A DNA stretch of 13,834 nt. It comes from WFTC01 sp047635955. GTDB taxonomy: Bacteria > Patescibacteriota > Gracilibacteria > UBA1369 > 2-02-FULL-48-14. The translations under genes were made by a program, and so were the position numbers. How positions within the stretch are numbered: position 1 is the first letter of the stretch; each line of letters opens with the position of its first letter. The stretch lies in assembly GCA_047635955.1 (NCBI GenBank), contig JBLIGW010000017.1:1-13834 (forward strand). The letters are read 5' to 3'. Below the pieces are notes generated by a model, which was not told the DNA's origin, did no database searches, and saw nothing but the letters and a program-made list of their open reading frames with translations. Below, one piece after another: positions 1-6,715 of the stretch.

Positions 1-467
1 CTGGTCAATTCCTTGCTTACGCAGACTCAGCATGGGTACAAAAATTAGGTGAATTCATGACTACTGCTTTTGCACCTAGCTCATGGACTTACATTGCCGT
101 GTACTTCTTACTTGTTGTTGGATTCACTTTCTTCTATGTAAGCATCACTTTCAACACTGACGAAGTCGCAGATAACATTCAAAAACGTGGTGGATTCGTT
201 CCAGGGTTGCGACCTGGTTCTGAAACTGCTGAACACCTTAGAAAGGTATCAAACCGTATGAACTTCTTCGGAGGTATAATGATCGCAGCCATTGCGATCC
301 TTCCAATCTTACTACAAAAGATGTTCTCTGGCGGTGGAGTAGGTTCAGTTCCAATGATCGTAAGTGGAGCTGGTATCATTATTGTCGTTGGTGTAGTTCT
401 TGATCTCGTTCGACGAGTGAACTCTCACCTACTCGCTCATCATTACGAGCGATTCTATAAAGGATAA
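1..467 (+). CDS. secY: Protein translocase subunit SecY, C-terminal part (5' end outside window)
   Basis: This is the 3' end of the SecYEG channel subunit, which moves unfolded proteins across or into the cytoplasmic membrane. The frame is open from the window edge, with the first complete codon at position 3, so the ATG at 57 is internal; 154 residues are visible. They cover the last hydrophobic segments (near YIAVYFLLVVGFTFFYV, GGIMIAAIAILPILL and IVSGAGIIIVVGVVLDLV). Between them is the typical cytoplasmic loop with GGFVPGLRPG followed by a TAEHL motif, the region of SecY that contacts SecA and the ribosome. The tail after the final membrane segment is short. The gene ends nine bases before adk, the standard secY-adk-map order. 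The family call is very secure; only the missing 5' part is unknown. Confidence 0.96.
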   Translation, partial: GQFLAYADSAWVQKLGEFMTTAFAPSSWTYIAVYFLLVVGFTFFYVSITFNTDEVADNIQKRGGFVPGLRPGSETAEHLRKVSNRMNFFGGIMIAAIAILPILLQKMFSGGGVGSVPMIVSGAGIIIVVGVVLDLVRRVNSHLLAHHYERFYKG

Positions 468-476
468 ACCCACGCT

Positions 477-1103
477 ATGAACTACGTACTCTTTGGTATG
501 CAAGGATCGGGCAAAGGTACCCAAAGTAAATTCCTCGCAGATAAATTTGGTTTAGCTATTTTTGAAACGGGTGCTGCTCTCCGAGCTTTAGCTTCTGATG
601 GATCTGAGCTTGGAAATAAGATTAAAGGAATCATGGAAGCAGGAAATCTTGTTTCCACGGACGTGGTAATGGAAATTATTGCAGACTTCATTCACAAACT
701 ACCTGAAGGACAAGACGTTCTTTTTGATGGAATCCCACGAAGTGGTGATCAACAAGAACAGTTCGATGCCCTTATGCAAAAAGAAAGTCTCGACTTCAAA
801 GGAATTCTTATTGAAATTTCTGAAGAAGAAGCCCTTCGAAGACTAACAACTCGACGAATTTGTTCTTCATGTAAATCAGTTTTCCCTGTCTTTTATAAAG
901 GTGATAAATGTGAAAACTGTGATGGCGAACTCACCACTCGAAAAGATGACACCCCGGATGCCATTCGAGTTCGTTTAGATACTTTCCTTGAAAAAACAGT
1001 TCCTGTTATTGAAGATTATAAATCACGTGATAAGATGATAATCGTAAACGGTGAGCAATCTATTGAAGCTGTAACTACAGAATTACTTAGTAAACTAAAC
1101 TAA
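477..1103 (+). CDS. adk: Adenylate kinase with zinc-type LID
   Basis: This enzyme catalyses reversible phosphoryl transfer between ATP and AMP in the cytoplasm and keeps adenine nucleotides balanced. The 208 residues include the P-loop GMQGSGKGT (7-15), the AMP-site segments ETGAALR (30-36) and DGIPRS (84-89, with R88), and the LID arginine R127. The LID carries four cysteines, C129, C132, C145 and C148, in two CxxC pairs, so it should bind a structural zinc as in Gram-positive-type enzymes. The tail has the expected DDTPDAIRVRL segment. Two positions differ from the common form: A33 stands where most have Asp (STGDMLR), and I86-P-R-S replaces FPRT; neither is a catalytic residue. A weak AAAGGA lies about 12 bases before the ATG. 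It abuts map with no spacer. Confidence 0.97.
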   Translation: MNYVLFGMQGSGKGTQSKFLADKFGLAIFETGAALRALASDGSELGNKIKGIMEAGNLVSTDVVMEIIADFIHKLPEGQDVLFDGIPRSGDQQEQFDALMQKESLDFKGILIEISEEEALRRLTTRRICSSCKSVFPVFYKGDKCENCDGELTTRKDDTPDAIRVRLDTFLEKTVPVIEDYKSRDKMIIVNGEQSIEAVTTELLSKLN

Positions 1104-1874
1104 ATGGAAATTCACATTAAAAACGAAACTGAAATTCAAGCTATGCGAGATGGTGGTAAAATTCTTGCTGATATTTTAAAAGAGCTATCTGAGTTTCTTA
1201 AGCCAGGACACAGCACCATGGATCTTGAGCGTAAAGCTGAAGAACTATTTGAACATCATAAAGTTATCCCTGGTTTCAAAGGTTACCATGGCTTCCCTGC
1301 CATTCTTTGTACTGCGGTAAATGATGAGATTGTTCATGGTATTCCCAACGATGCACCAATGCAAAAAGGCGACATTGTTAATGTTGATTGTGGTGTCATT
1401 TATAAAGATCTCAACACAGACTCATGTGTGGCGCTTGTGGTTGGAGGTGAAACAGATCCTGAATCTCAAAAGCTAGTGGATACCTGTATCCAAGCACTTT
1501 GGAAAGGAATCGAACAAGTGAAACCCGGGAACAAAGTAGGAGATATTGGTTACGCCATTGAAGCTCATGTGAAGAAAAATGGATTTAGTGTAGTTAAAGA
1601 ATTAACCGGTCATGGAATTGGTTACACACTGCATGAAGAACCCTACGTTCCCAATTGGGGGAAAAGGGGGAAAGGCCCTGCACTCATCCCTGGAATGGTG
1701 ATCGCCATTGAACCTATCATCGTTGCAGGAAGTCCTAAGAATAAAACCCTCGCGGATGATTGGACTATTGTAACCCTGGATGGGAAACGTGCCATTCAAC
1801 ATGAACACACCATCCTCGTGACTGAAACTGGCTATGAAGTGCTTACTCTAAGGGAAGGTGAAAAGACATTTTAA
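1104..1874 (+). CDS. map: Type I methionine aminopeptidase
   Basis: This cytoplasmic metalloenzyme removes the initiator methionine from nascent proteins. The 256 residues match the short bacterial type I form, with all five metal ligands visible: D95 (NVDCG), D106 (NTDSC), H170 (TGHGIG), E203 (IEP) and E234 (HEHT). The substrate-binding histidines H79 (VHGIP) and H177 (LHEEP) are also present. Its ATG follows the adk TAA directly, so translation is probably coupled. It has no Shine-Dalgarno sequence. In most bacteria infA would come next. Here the following gene is on the opposite strand and converges on map, with only four bases between the two stop codons and no clear hairpin terminator between them. 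Confidence 0.97.
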   Translation: MEIHIKNETEIQAMRDGGKILADILKELSEFLKPGHSTMDLERKAEELFEHHKVIPGFKGYHGFPAILCTAVNDEIVHGIPNDAPMQKGDIVNVDCGVIYKDLNTDSCVALVVGGETDPESQKLVDTCIQALWKGIEQVKPGNKVGDIGYAIEAHVKKNGFSVVKELTGHGIGYTLHEEPYVPNWGKRGKGPALIPGMVIAIEPIIVAGSPKNKTLADDWTIVTLDGKRAIQHEHTILVTETGYEVLTLREGEKTF

Positions 1875-1878
1875 GCAA

Positions 1879-2982
1879 TTAATCTCTAGGAATCTCTTGC
1901 TGCATAGTCACAGGAAAGTCTGAGAATATTCGAATGGCTTTATCATCATAGGCAATACCTACGAAAGCAGTGCAATCACTTGGTTCGTCATTCACCGCAC
2001 AAGTAATTTCACCTAATGTGAAGCCTTCTTCATAGACATGAGATCCCACTTCAGGAAAAGTGTAGCTTAACACAGGATCTGACGATGTAGCCCAATCCAA
2101 TCGATGCACATCAAGTCGATTTTGTGCGTCAAAGTCCACATAAAGACGCCAGGTTCGTGAGTCATAATGTAAACCTGCTCCATCGGTGTCAGAAACATCA
2201 AGAGTCTCAATGGATGTTAATTCGGCATCATCAACACATAAAGAGGCAGGATACACGCGAATTTCAGATACATACTGTCCAATAGCCAAGAAAAACCCTG
2301 CTGGATCTGTAGCCCAGACCCCTTCTCCACGAAGAAATTGCGCATTATGATTAGGCACAAAAGTCAGACCTTCAAAACCAGCATTCTCTAAGGTATCCAA
2401 ATCCAAACTACAAGACTCATTAGTGTATTCACCTCTTGTGATATCAAACCCTCTCACAACACTCCCATCTGAAACTATAGATTCATCAGACTCAAAAGCT
2501 ATGTAAACCACATCAGGATTCTCAGGATTCATAGTGATCCCTTCACAATCGCCTGGTATTTCCCACAGTCCTTTAACTGAACCATAGGAATCTATTTCAG
2601 CTAAATCTCCCTTATCAGACACAACAAACCAAGTTTTCCTAGTGTCGTGCCACACGATTCCACTCGCTTCAAAATCGCTGATATCTTCCAACACTAACTC
2701 CAGTAAGTTCACGCTTCCTGACGCTGTTGGCCATGGTGAAAGGTTGTCTTCACGTTCCACAATCTCTTCCACCTCCACTCCCGTATCAGGTTCGGCAGTA
2801 TCAGGTTCGGCAGTATCATCTACCTCAGCTGAACCCGAATCAGTATCGCGTGAAGTTTCATCGTCACACTCACAATCATCTGCGGGAGCTGGGACAGCCT
2901 CTGGCCCTAAGCACGCAGTCATCAATAAAGTTGAAGCCATCAGAAGAGATCTAATTGTTTGCGGCAGAGCCTTCCTCGTCAT
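1879..2982 (-). CDS. Lipoprotein with SdiA-regulated/phytase-like beta-propeller
   Basis: This is a predicted secreted lipoprotein of 367 residues from the chosen ATG. The signal peptide begins MTRKALPQTIRSLLMAS and ends in a lipobox-like LMTAC, with the lipidated Cys at residue 24. An acidic, low-complexity linker rich in D, E, T and P follows, including a TAEPD tandem repeat. The rest resembles SdiA-regulated (YjiK) or phytase-like propeller proteins: segments such as EASGIVWHDTRKTWFVVSD, GDCEGITM and GFEGLTFV fit repeated propeller strands. Family membership is an inference from pattern, and no enzymatic role can be assigned. The frame stays open to an ATG at 3081, but that codon lies in the predicted -35 element, so the start is 2982 or the ATG at 3021. 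Known relatives are often surface proteins binding ligands or metals. Confidence 0.75.
   Translation of the reverse strand: MTRKALPQTIRSLLMASTLLMTACLGPEAVPAPADDCECDDETSRDTDSGSAEVDDTAEPDTAEPDTGVEVEEIVEREDNLSPWPTASGSVNLLELVLEDISDFEASGIVWHDTRKTWFVVSDKGDLAEIDSYGSVKGLWEIPGDCEGITMNPENPDVVYIAFESDESIVSDGSVVRGFDITRGEYTNESCSLDLDTLENAGFEGLTFVPNHNAQFLRGEGVWATDPAGFFLAIGQYVSEIRVYPASLCVDDAELTSIETLDVSDTDGAGLHYDSRTWRLYVDFDAQNRLDVHRLDWATSSDPVLSYTFPEVGSHVYEEGFTLGEITCAVNDEPSDCTAFVGIAYDDKAIRIFSDFPVTMQQEIPRD
2783..2818 (-). repeat. 15-bp tandem repeat encoding TAEPD linker units
   Basis: Two exact copies of the 15-base unit gtatcaggttcggca lie at 2783-2797 and 2798-2812, followed by a six-base partial copy. On the coding strand they give the repeated pentapeptide in the acidic linker of the lipoprotein. 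The unit is a multiple of three, so gain or loss of copies would change linker length without breaking the frame. Confidence 0.9.
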
Positions 2983-3052
2983 AGGTTCTACACCAGAAAA
3001 TTCATTACTATCTAGGGCCATCAATAGAGTTTTTATATATATATATACAAAT

Positions 3053-3081
3053 GTTTTAATCGGATTGCATTCATTTGTCAA
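3053..3081 (-). promoter_or_regulatory. Promoter of the propeller lipoprotein gene
   Basis: Read on the minus strand, TTGACA (3076-3081, perfect -35) is followed by 17 bases and TAAAAC (3053-3058, four of six -10 matches). Transcription would begin near 3046, inside or beside a (TA)7 tract at 3034-3047. A second TTGACA lies at 3086-3091, exactly ten bases further upstream, and could be a repeat for a regulator. The placement rules out the ATG at 3081 as start for this transcript. Confidence 0.6.
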
Positions 3082-3120
3082 GCAGTGTCAAAAGTCTTTA
3101 GTTTCTGTATCCTATTTACA

Positions 3121-3126
3121 TATAAA
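3121..3126 (+). promoter_or_regulatory. Candidate -10 element of the small lipoprotein gene
   Basis: TATAAA matches five of six -10 positions and ends ten bases before the ATG at 3137, so the transcript would have almost no leader. No good -35 is seen at the right spacing, which keeps the call tentative. The element sits in the short divergent region shared with the promoter of the propeller lipoprotein. Confidence 0.35.
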
Positions 3127-3136
3127 TTAATGACAT

Positions 3137-3586
3137 ATGAAAAAGCTCCTCACCCTCACTCTACTCATTTTCTTTATTGGATGTGAAACTGAATCAATCA
3201 ACTTAGACCTAGGTATCGAAACGCCTGAGCTCCCCACTGGCGAAGAAGAAACAGAGGAGAACCTCATAACTGAAGCACTCCTCGACCTTGAATTAAGCTT
3301 TAAAGCTAACAACTCCCCTTTTGCTGAGATTGTTGATCTAGATCCTCAATGTTTAGAGGAAGCTTATTTAGAAAAAAATTCTGAATTCATAGTGAGTGCT
3401 GAAGCCACTAATCCAACAACGCTAAGTGCAATTGAATGGATCAAAGGAATCCCAAACACTGAAAGCATCACTTTCAATGGTGATCCTGATATTTCATACG
3501 GACACAGCTATGAGATCTACTTCAACCAAGTAAATGGAAAATTTGTGACCACTTGTTATGAAGAAGGCGTGATTGAAATTTTATAA
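3137..3586 (+). CDS. Small predicted lipoprotein, function unknown
   Basis: The 149-residue product begins with a short positively charged, hydrophobic signal peptide (MKKLLTLTLLIFFIGC) whose last residue, C16, fits a lipoprotein lipidation site. An acidic linker (GEEETEEN) follows, then a domain of about 100 residues with two further cysteines, C72 and C140, which could form a disulfide outside the cytoplasm. I do not recognise the family. It is the only plus-strand gene within the block between map and infA, divergent from the propeller lipoprotein. Its last six bases, TTATAA, are shared with the end of the LCP gene on the other strand, so both stop codons come from one palindrome. There is no Shine-Dalgarno sequence. 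Coding is supported by the signal peptide and by the snug fit between neighbours. Confidence 0.7.
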   Translation: MKKLLTLTLLIFFIGCETESINLDLGIETPELPTGEEETEENLITEALLDLELSFKANNSPFAEIVDLDPQCLEEAYLEKNSEFIVSAEATNPTTLSAIEWIKGIPNTESITFNGDPDISYGHSYEIYFNQVNGKFVTTCYEEGVIEIL

Positions 3587-4369
3587 CAAACTCCCGATAT
3601 ACCACGGAATTAAATCCCAATTCCCATCACGGGGTTGAAGCGTATCCAAGGCATAAGTCATGCTACAAGTATCTGGATTGTTTTCGTCTAAACAAATTTC
3701 AACTTCACGTGAAGTCACATAATCAACAGGTTCAGGAACTGCACTGAGCACGTTGGCAGGTGAAAGAACATACCCCCTACTCAGTTCAAAACTTTGGTAA
3801 CGGAAGTAATATCGAATCGCTTCATCTATAGAAATATCTGTTTCTGTGGAGCCAAGCACGGTGCTGACAATACTGATCAAAGCATTAGCATCTCCAAAAC
3901 CAAGAGAAGTGGCTTTATTCTTAATCCCTTCAAGAATAATTTGTTGGCGCGCAGCTCGTGAATAATCAGAAGTAGTGTAACGAGATCTAGCAATTCTCAA
4001 TGCCTCCACTCCATTCAAATGCTGTTCTCCTGCTTCATAATACAAAGTAGAACAAATCCCATTATCACAAGTCTTATAAGTCGGATCAATCAGGTCATCT
4101 TCCAATACAATATCGACTCCTCCCATGAGGTCAACCACATCACTAAACACATACATATCAATCAGAATGTATTTATCTATCCGGTATCCAATCGCTTCCT
4201 CTATCCAATTAACCTGCTCATAAAGCCCATATTTCCCATAGACTCCATTGATTTTCTGACCATCTACCCATAAATCTCGTGGGATACTAAGTAAAGTAAT
4301 CTTACGAGTATTGGAATTTATATTTGCAAAAATCATGGTATCCACATTACTTCCATGTTTTCCCATCAC
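3581..4369 (-). CDS. LytR-CpsA-Psr (LCP) domain, downstream frame of a split gene
   Basis: LCP enzymes transfer undecaprenyl-linked glycopolymers onto the cell wall or surface and act outside the membrane. This frame contains nearly the whole domain: VDTM near the start, LLSIPRD with its conserved Arg, KING, MGGVDIV, the HLNGVEALRIARSR helix, and DYSRAARQQ, whose Arg residues bind pyrophosphate in known members. A tail of about 75 residues with two Cys follows. The only starts in frame are GTG 4369 and ATG 4366, which have no ribosome binding site and would cut off the first strand (FNLLVMG) and leave the protein without membrane anchor. The frame is open upstream to 4466, past the A9 run at 4441-4449, so the likely product is a fusion with the upstream 436-residue frame. 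The family call is firm; the mode of expression is open. Confidence 0.88.
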   Translation of the reverse strand: MMGKHGSNVDTMIFANINSNTRKITLLSIPRDLWVDGQKINGVYGKYGLYEQVNWIEEAIGYRIDKYILIDMYVFSDVVDLMGGVDIVLEDDLIDPTYKTCDNGICSTLYYEAGEQHLNGVEALRIARSRYTTSDYSRAARQQIILEGIKNKATSLGFGDANALISIVSTVLGSTETDISIDEAIRYYFRYQSFELSRGYVLSPANVLSAVPEPVDYVTSREVEICLDENNPDTCSMTYALDTLQPRDGNWDLIPWYIGSLL

Positions 4370-4419
4370 TAAAAGGTTAAAACTAGCGGGGTCCTTAACC
4401 AGTTCCAGGTTACTTGGGA

Positions 4420-4468
4420 CTAAGCTAGGTAAGTCGAAAGTTTTTTTTTGGCAGTATCTCTTAAGTTA
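4420..4468 (-). other. Putative -1 frameshift site (A9 slippery run) in the LCP gene
   Basis: On the coding strand the zero frame reads GCC AAA AAA AAA CTT, with nine A at 4441-4449. It contains the heptamer A AAA AAA in the phase required for -1 slippage. The window in which the shift must occur is bounded by TAA at 4466-4468 in the -1 frame and TAG at 4420-4422 in the zero frame, and the run is its only slippery element. After the slip the reading is TFDLPSLVPSNLELVKDPAS and then FNLLVMG, a proper LCP start. A purine-rich AAGAGA lies about 7 bases upstream; a weak hairpin (TAACC/GGTTA) lies downstream, further away than is usual. A missing A in the assembly would look the same. Confidence 0.65.
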
Positions 4469-5730
4469 GCCGTTGCCAGATCCAAACTTTCTGAGACTCC
4501 AGTATCCGGCATTTCAACCCTTACCTCTCCTGTTGCAAAATCAAGAACTAAGTTTCTCAAGATTTCACCTTCTATACTTACAATAGAATAATAAAGCCGT
4601 ACTTCCTCTTCAACCAACTCACCCATTGTAAGCCCCAAAGCTTCAAGAGTGCCTACAAAACCTCGATCTTCCATCACTTGAAATAATTCAGTTCGACGTT
4701 CTTCAACCTTAAGGTCTAAAGCCGTTCGTGTATCAACTAATGATTCAAGAGCGGAAAGTACTAAGTCTTGTCCAAGTTGATCAGGGCTAATATCAATCCA
4801 TTTCTCTTCAGAAAAACCATCAATAGGTGCTGGTATAATAAGAGTTATCCCATCCTCTATTTCACGTTTCCAGACCTGAAAAGATGCAAGAAGAATTCCA
4901 TCACTATTCATAAGACTATAGGAAGAACTAGTATCATTTTCTTCTCTAGTGTTTAGGGAGAGTAGATTTGCATTCAGATAAGTTTGAAAAGGCTCTGAAG
5001 GGAAAAGTGTTCCTTCCAAGAACCCCACCCCTTCATCATGGGCAGCAATAGTTGCTCGAAAAATATCTAGCCCAAGCATATAAGAATTGATTTTTTCAGA
5101 AATTTCCAAGAAAACAGCATCAGAAGAAAAAGAGGAATCTCCATCTATATAGCTAGTAAGTGTTAAGCCAGCATCATAAGCTAAAGCAATGGCTAAAACC
5201 TTTACTCCATTAGAGTCATCCACAATAGTCCAAGTCACTCCATCTAAACCTTCCACACCAAGTGGATCAACGCTTACTCCTTTATCTATAAAGGAGTCCG
5301 ATACAGATAAATACTCCTGTAACTCTACTAAACGGACATTATAAGCCGCTTCATTTTTCTCTGCTGCGCCTAGAGCTTCAACAAGTTCAAAAAGCTGAGT
5401 AGTAAGGTCTAGTTCTACTTCTTCAGTGCTAAGTTCACCTAATTCAGAAAAGTCATAATCACTTTCAGGTAATAAAAGGAACTCACGAATTTGATTTAGG
5501 TCTGTTGCGAACTGACTTAAGTAGTTTTGAGAAAGTGAAACTTGTTCAACCACCGTAGACTGACTTTCCTGTAATCCATCAATAAATTGAAGTTTGTCTC
5601 TTAGTTGGTAGAATTGCACCATTTGGAAAAGAAGCAAAAACCCAAGAAAACCACCTAAGATATAGCCAATTTTCACGCTTAAAGCGCTTGCAATAGGGCT
5701 GTTTTGATTGTCCTTGGAAAAGAGTGGCAT
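4420..5730 (-). CDS. Membrane-anchored outer domain, upstream frame of the split LCP gene
   Basis: The 436-residue product has a short cytoplasmic N-terminus, one membrane segment at about residues 21-41 (GYILGGFLGFLLLFQMVQF), and a membrane-near stretch likely to be coiled coil (about 41-75). A long acidic extracytoplasmic region follows, in which I recognise no family. A single N-terminal membrane helix ahead of the catalytic domain is the usual LCP layout, though LCP proteins rarely carry about 390 residues in between. The frame ends only six codons after the A9 run, at TAG 4420-4422. After a -1 shift there the protein would continue into the LCP domain, giving 430 plus 286, or 716, residues. 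Without a shift it yields a truncated protein with no catalytic part. The gene has its own promoter and diverges from infA. Confidence 0.8.
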   Translation of the reverse strand: MPLFSKDNQNSPIASALSVKIGYILGGFLGFLLLFQMVQFYQLRDKLQFIDGLQESQSTVVEQVSLSQNYLSQFATDLNQIREFLLLPESDYDFSELGELSTEEVELDLTTQLFELVEALGAAEKNEAAYNVRLVELQEYLSVSDSFIDKGVSVDPLGVEGLDGVTWTIVDDSNGVKVLAIALAYDAGLTLTSYIDGDSSFSSDAVFLEISEKINSYMLGLDIFRATIAAHDEGVGFLEGTLFPSEPFQTYLNANLLSLNTREENDTSSSYSLMNSDGILLASFQVWKREIEDGITLIIPAPIDGFSEEKWIDISPDQLGQDLVLSALESLVDTRTALDLKVEERRTELFQVMEDRGFVGTLEALGLTMGELVEEEVRLYYSIVSIEGEILRNLVLDFATGEVRVEMPDTGVSESLDLATANLRDTAKKKLSTYLA

Positions 5731-5751
5731 GTGTCTGTTTTTAACGGCAAA

Positions 5752-5780
5752 ACTATACCTTAAAAGGAAAGTCTGGACAA
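5752..5780 (-). promoter_or_regulatory. Promoter of the LCP locus
   Basis: On the minus strand TTGTCC (5775-5780, four of six) is separated by 17 bases from TATAGT (5752-5757, five of six). Transcription would start near 5745, giving a leader of about 15 bases before the ATG at 5730. Confidence 0.55.
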
Positions 5781-5795
5781 AGTGTAAAAAAGCCC

Positions 5796-5824
5796 TTGCA
5801 CAAGGCCCCTCTCCCGTGTAAAGT
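5796..5824 (+). promoter_or_regulatory. Possible promoter of the infA-rpmJ-rpsM cluster
   Basis: TTGCAC (5796-5801, three of six), 17 bases, then TAAAGT (5819-5824, four of six) would start transcription near 5831, about 20 bases before infA. Some promoter is expected here, because the ribosomal cluster is cut off from secY-adk-map by minus-strand genes. These boxes are weak matches. Confidence 0.35.
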
Positions 5825-5852
5825 TCCCCTGCTTCTAACCAAGCAATGCCCT

Positions 5853-6188
5853 ATGGCAAAACAAGTCATTCAAGTACTCGGAGTCATTGAAGAATGCCTT
5901 CCGAACACGACATTCAAGGTTAAATTGGATGACCCGAACTACCCTACGGACCACGAAGTGCTTTGTCACCTCTCAGGAAAGATGCGAATAAATTATATTC
6001 GAATAATCCCAGGAGATGCGGTCACCGTAGAGCTAACTCCCTATGATTTATATAAGGGACGCATTGTATTCCGTCACAAGAAACAACGTGGACCAGATGG
6101 GAAGATGGTAGTAGTCCTCAGGAAACCATTAAATGGTGAAGAGGAGGAACCTGCAAAAGAAACTGAAACAACTAATTCAAAAGAATAA
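5853..6188 (+). CDS. infA: Translation initiation factor IF-1 with C-terminal extension
   Basis: IF-1 binds the A site of the 30S subunit and helps IF-2 and IF-3 during initiation. Residues 1 to about 75 form the single S1-type OB fold, with the family signature in GVIEECLPNTTFKVKL, HLSGKMRINYIRIIPGD and ELTPYDLYKGRIVFR. The usual protein ends there, at about 72 residues; this one has 111. The extra 36 residues contain a possible strand (MVVVLRKP) and then an acidic tail (GEEEEPAKETE). An insert between KLDD and EVLCHL also adds a few residues compared with E. coli. The ATG at 5853 is chosen because MAKQ is the conserved start; the frame remains open to a TTG at 5796 that gives no family similarity. 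The stop overlaps rpmJ by one base (TAATG). Confidence 0.95.
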   Translation: MAKQVIQVLGVIEECLPNTTFKVKLDDPNYPTDHEVLCHLSGKMRINYIRIIPGDAVTVELTPYDLYKGRIVFRHKKQRGPDGKMVVVLRKPLNGEEEEPAKETETTNSKE

Positions 6189-6304
6189 TGAAAGTACGTG
6201 CCTCAGTCCGCCGGATGTGTGACAAATGTCGAGTCATTCGACGTAAACGTATCGTACGCATTGTTTGTGCAAGCAACCCTCGTCATAAACAACGACAAGG
6301 ATAA
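6188..6304 (+). CDS. rpmJ: Ribosomal protein L36 (bL36), zinc form
   Basis: This is a 38-residue protein of the large subunit, located near the peptidyl-transferase side where it binds 23S rRNA. The start MKVRASVRRMCDKC and the end NPRHKQRQG match the family closely. C11, C14, C27 and H33 form the zinc ribbon, so this is the zinc-containing paralogue. It has one residue more than the common 37, inserted between C27 and the histidine (CASNPRH instead of CENPRH). The ATG shares its A with the last base of the infA TAA, so translation is likely coupled. The usual order infA-rpmJ-rpsM is kept. Confidence 0.96.
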   Translation: MKVRASVRRMCDKCRVIRRKRIVRIVCASNPRHKQRQG

Positions 6305-6320
6305 TTAACTCTTTATAACT

Positions 6321-6695
6321 ATGGCTCGTCTCTGTGGAGTAAACTTACCGTTAGATAAACGTGTAGAAATAGGTCTAACCTATATTTATGGCGTGGGTCA
6401 CAGCACTTCTAAACAAATGCTGATTGATCTTGGTATCTCTCTTGATACTCGCGTTAAAGATCTTACCGAGGCAGAACTAGCCAAGCTACGTGAGACTCTA
6501 GCTAAACTAATGACTGAAGGAGATCTTCGTCGTAAAGTTCAGATGGACATCAAACGTCTTCAAGACATTGGTTCTTACCGTGGTTACCGTCACCGACGGA
6601 AGCTACCAGTACGTGGACAACGTACTAAGACTAATGCTCGAACAAAGCGTGGTAGAAAAACTGCAGTTGCAGGTAAGAAGAAAATCACTAAGTAA
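6321..6695 (+). CDS. rpsM: Ribosomal protein S13 (uS13)
   Basis: S13 sits at the head of the small subunit, contacts the P-site tRNA and forms bridges to the large subunit. The 124 residues show the normal N-terminal helical domain (MARLCGVNLPLDKRVEIGLTYIYG, given here only as its family position, residues 1-24), the SYRGYRHRRKLPVRGQRT core (85-102) that contacts rRNA, and a basic C-terminal tail that reaches the tRNA. Length is normal. There is no Shine-Dalgarno sequence within ten bases; an AAGGA lies too far upstream, overlapping the end of rpmJ. Confidence 0.97.
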   Translation: MARLCGVNLPLDKRVEIGLTYIYGVGHSTSKQMLIDLGISLDTRVKDLTEAELAKLRETLAKLMTEGDLRRKVQMDIKRLQDIGSYRGYRHRRKLPVRGQRTKTNARTKRGRKTAVAGKKKITK

Positions 6696-6715
6696 TAATA
6701 TAAATTTTTCAATTT

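Noticed and set aside
2983..3081. Start of the propeller lipoprotein at ATG 3081
   Set aside because: It lies within the perfect -35 box, and the extra residues would bury the signal peptide; 2982 or 3021 is preferred.
2642..3130. Open frame on the plus strand opposite the lipoprotein gene
   Set aside because: It is antisense to a gene with signal peptide and linker, is Ser/Thr-rich as expected from the complement of the acidic linker, and resembles no protein I know.
5794..5806. Inverted repeat CCTTG/CAAGG before infA as a terminator or riboregulator
   Set aside because: The stem is only four to five pairs with a tiny loop and no T tract.
5796..5852. Upstream TTG start that would lengthen IF-1 by 19 residues
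   Set aside because: The added residues show no family similarity, the TTG overlaps the candidate -35 box, and MAKQ at 5853 is the conserved IF-1 start.
6314..6320. TATAAC just before rpsM as a promoter
   Set aside because: It touches the ATG, so transcription would begin inside the gene, and no -35 is apparent.
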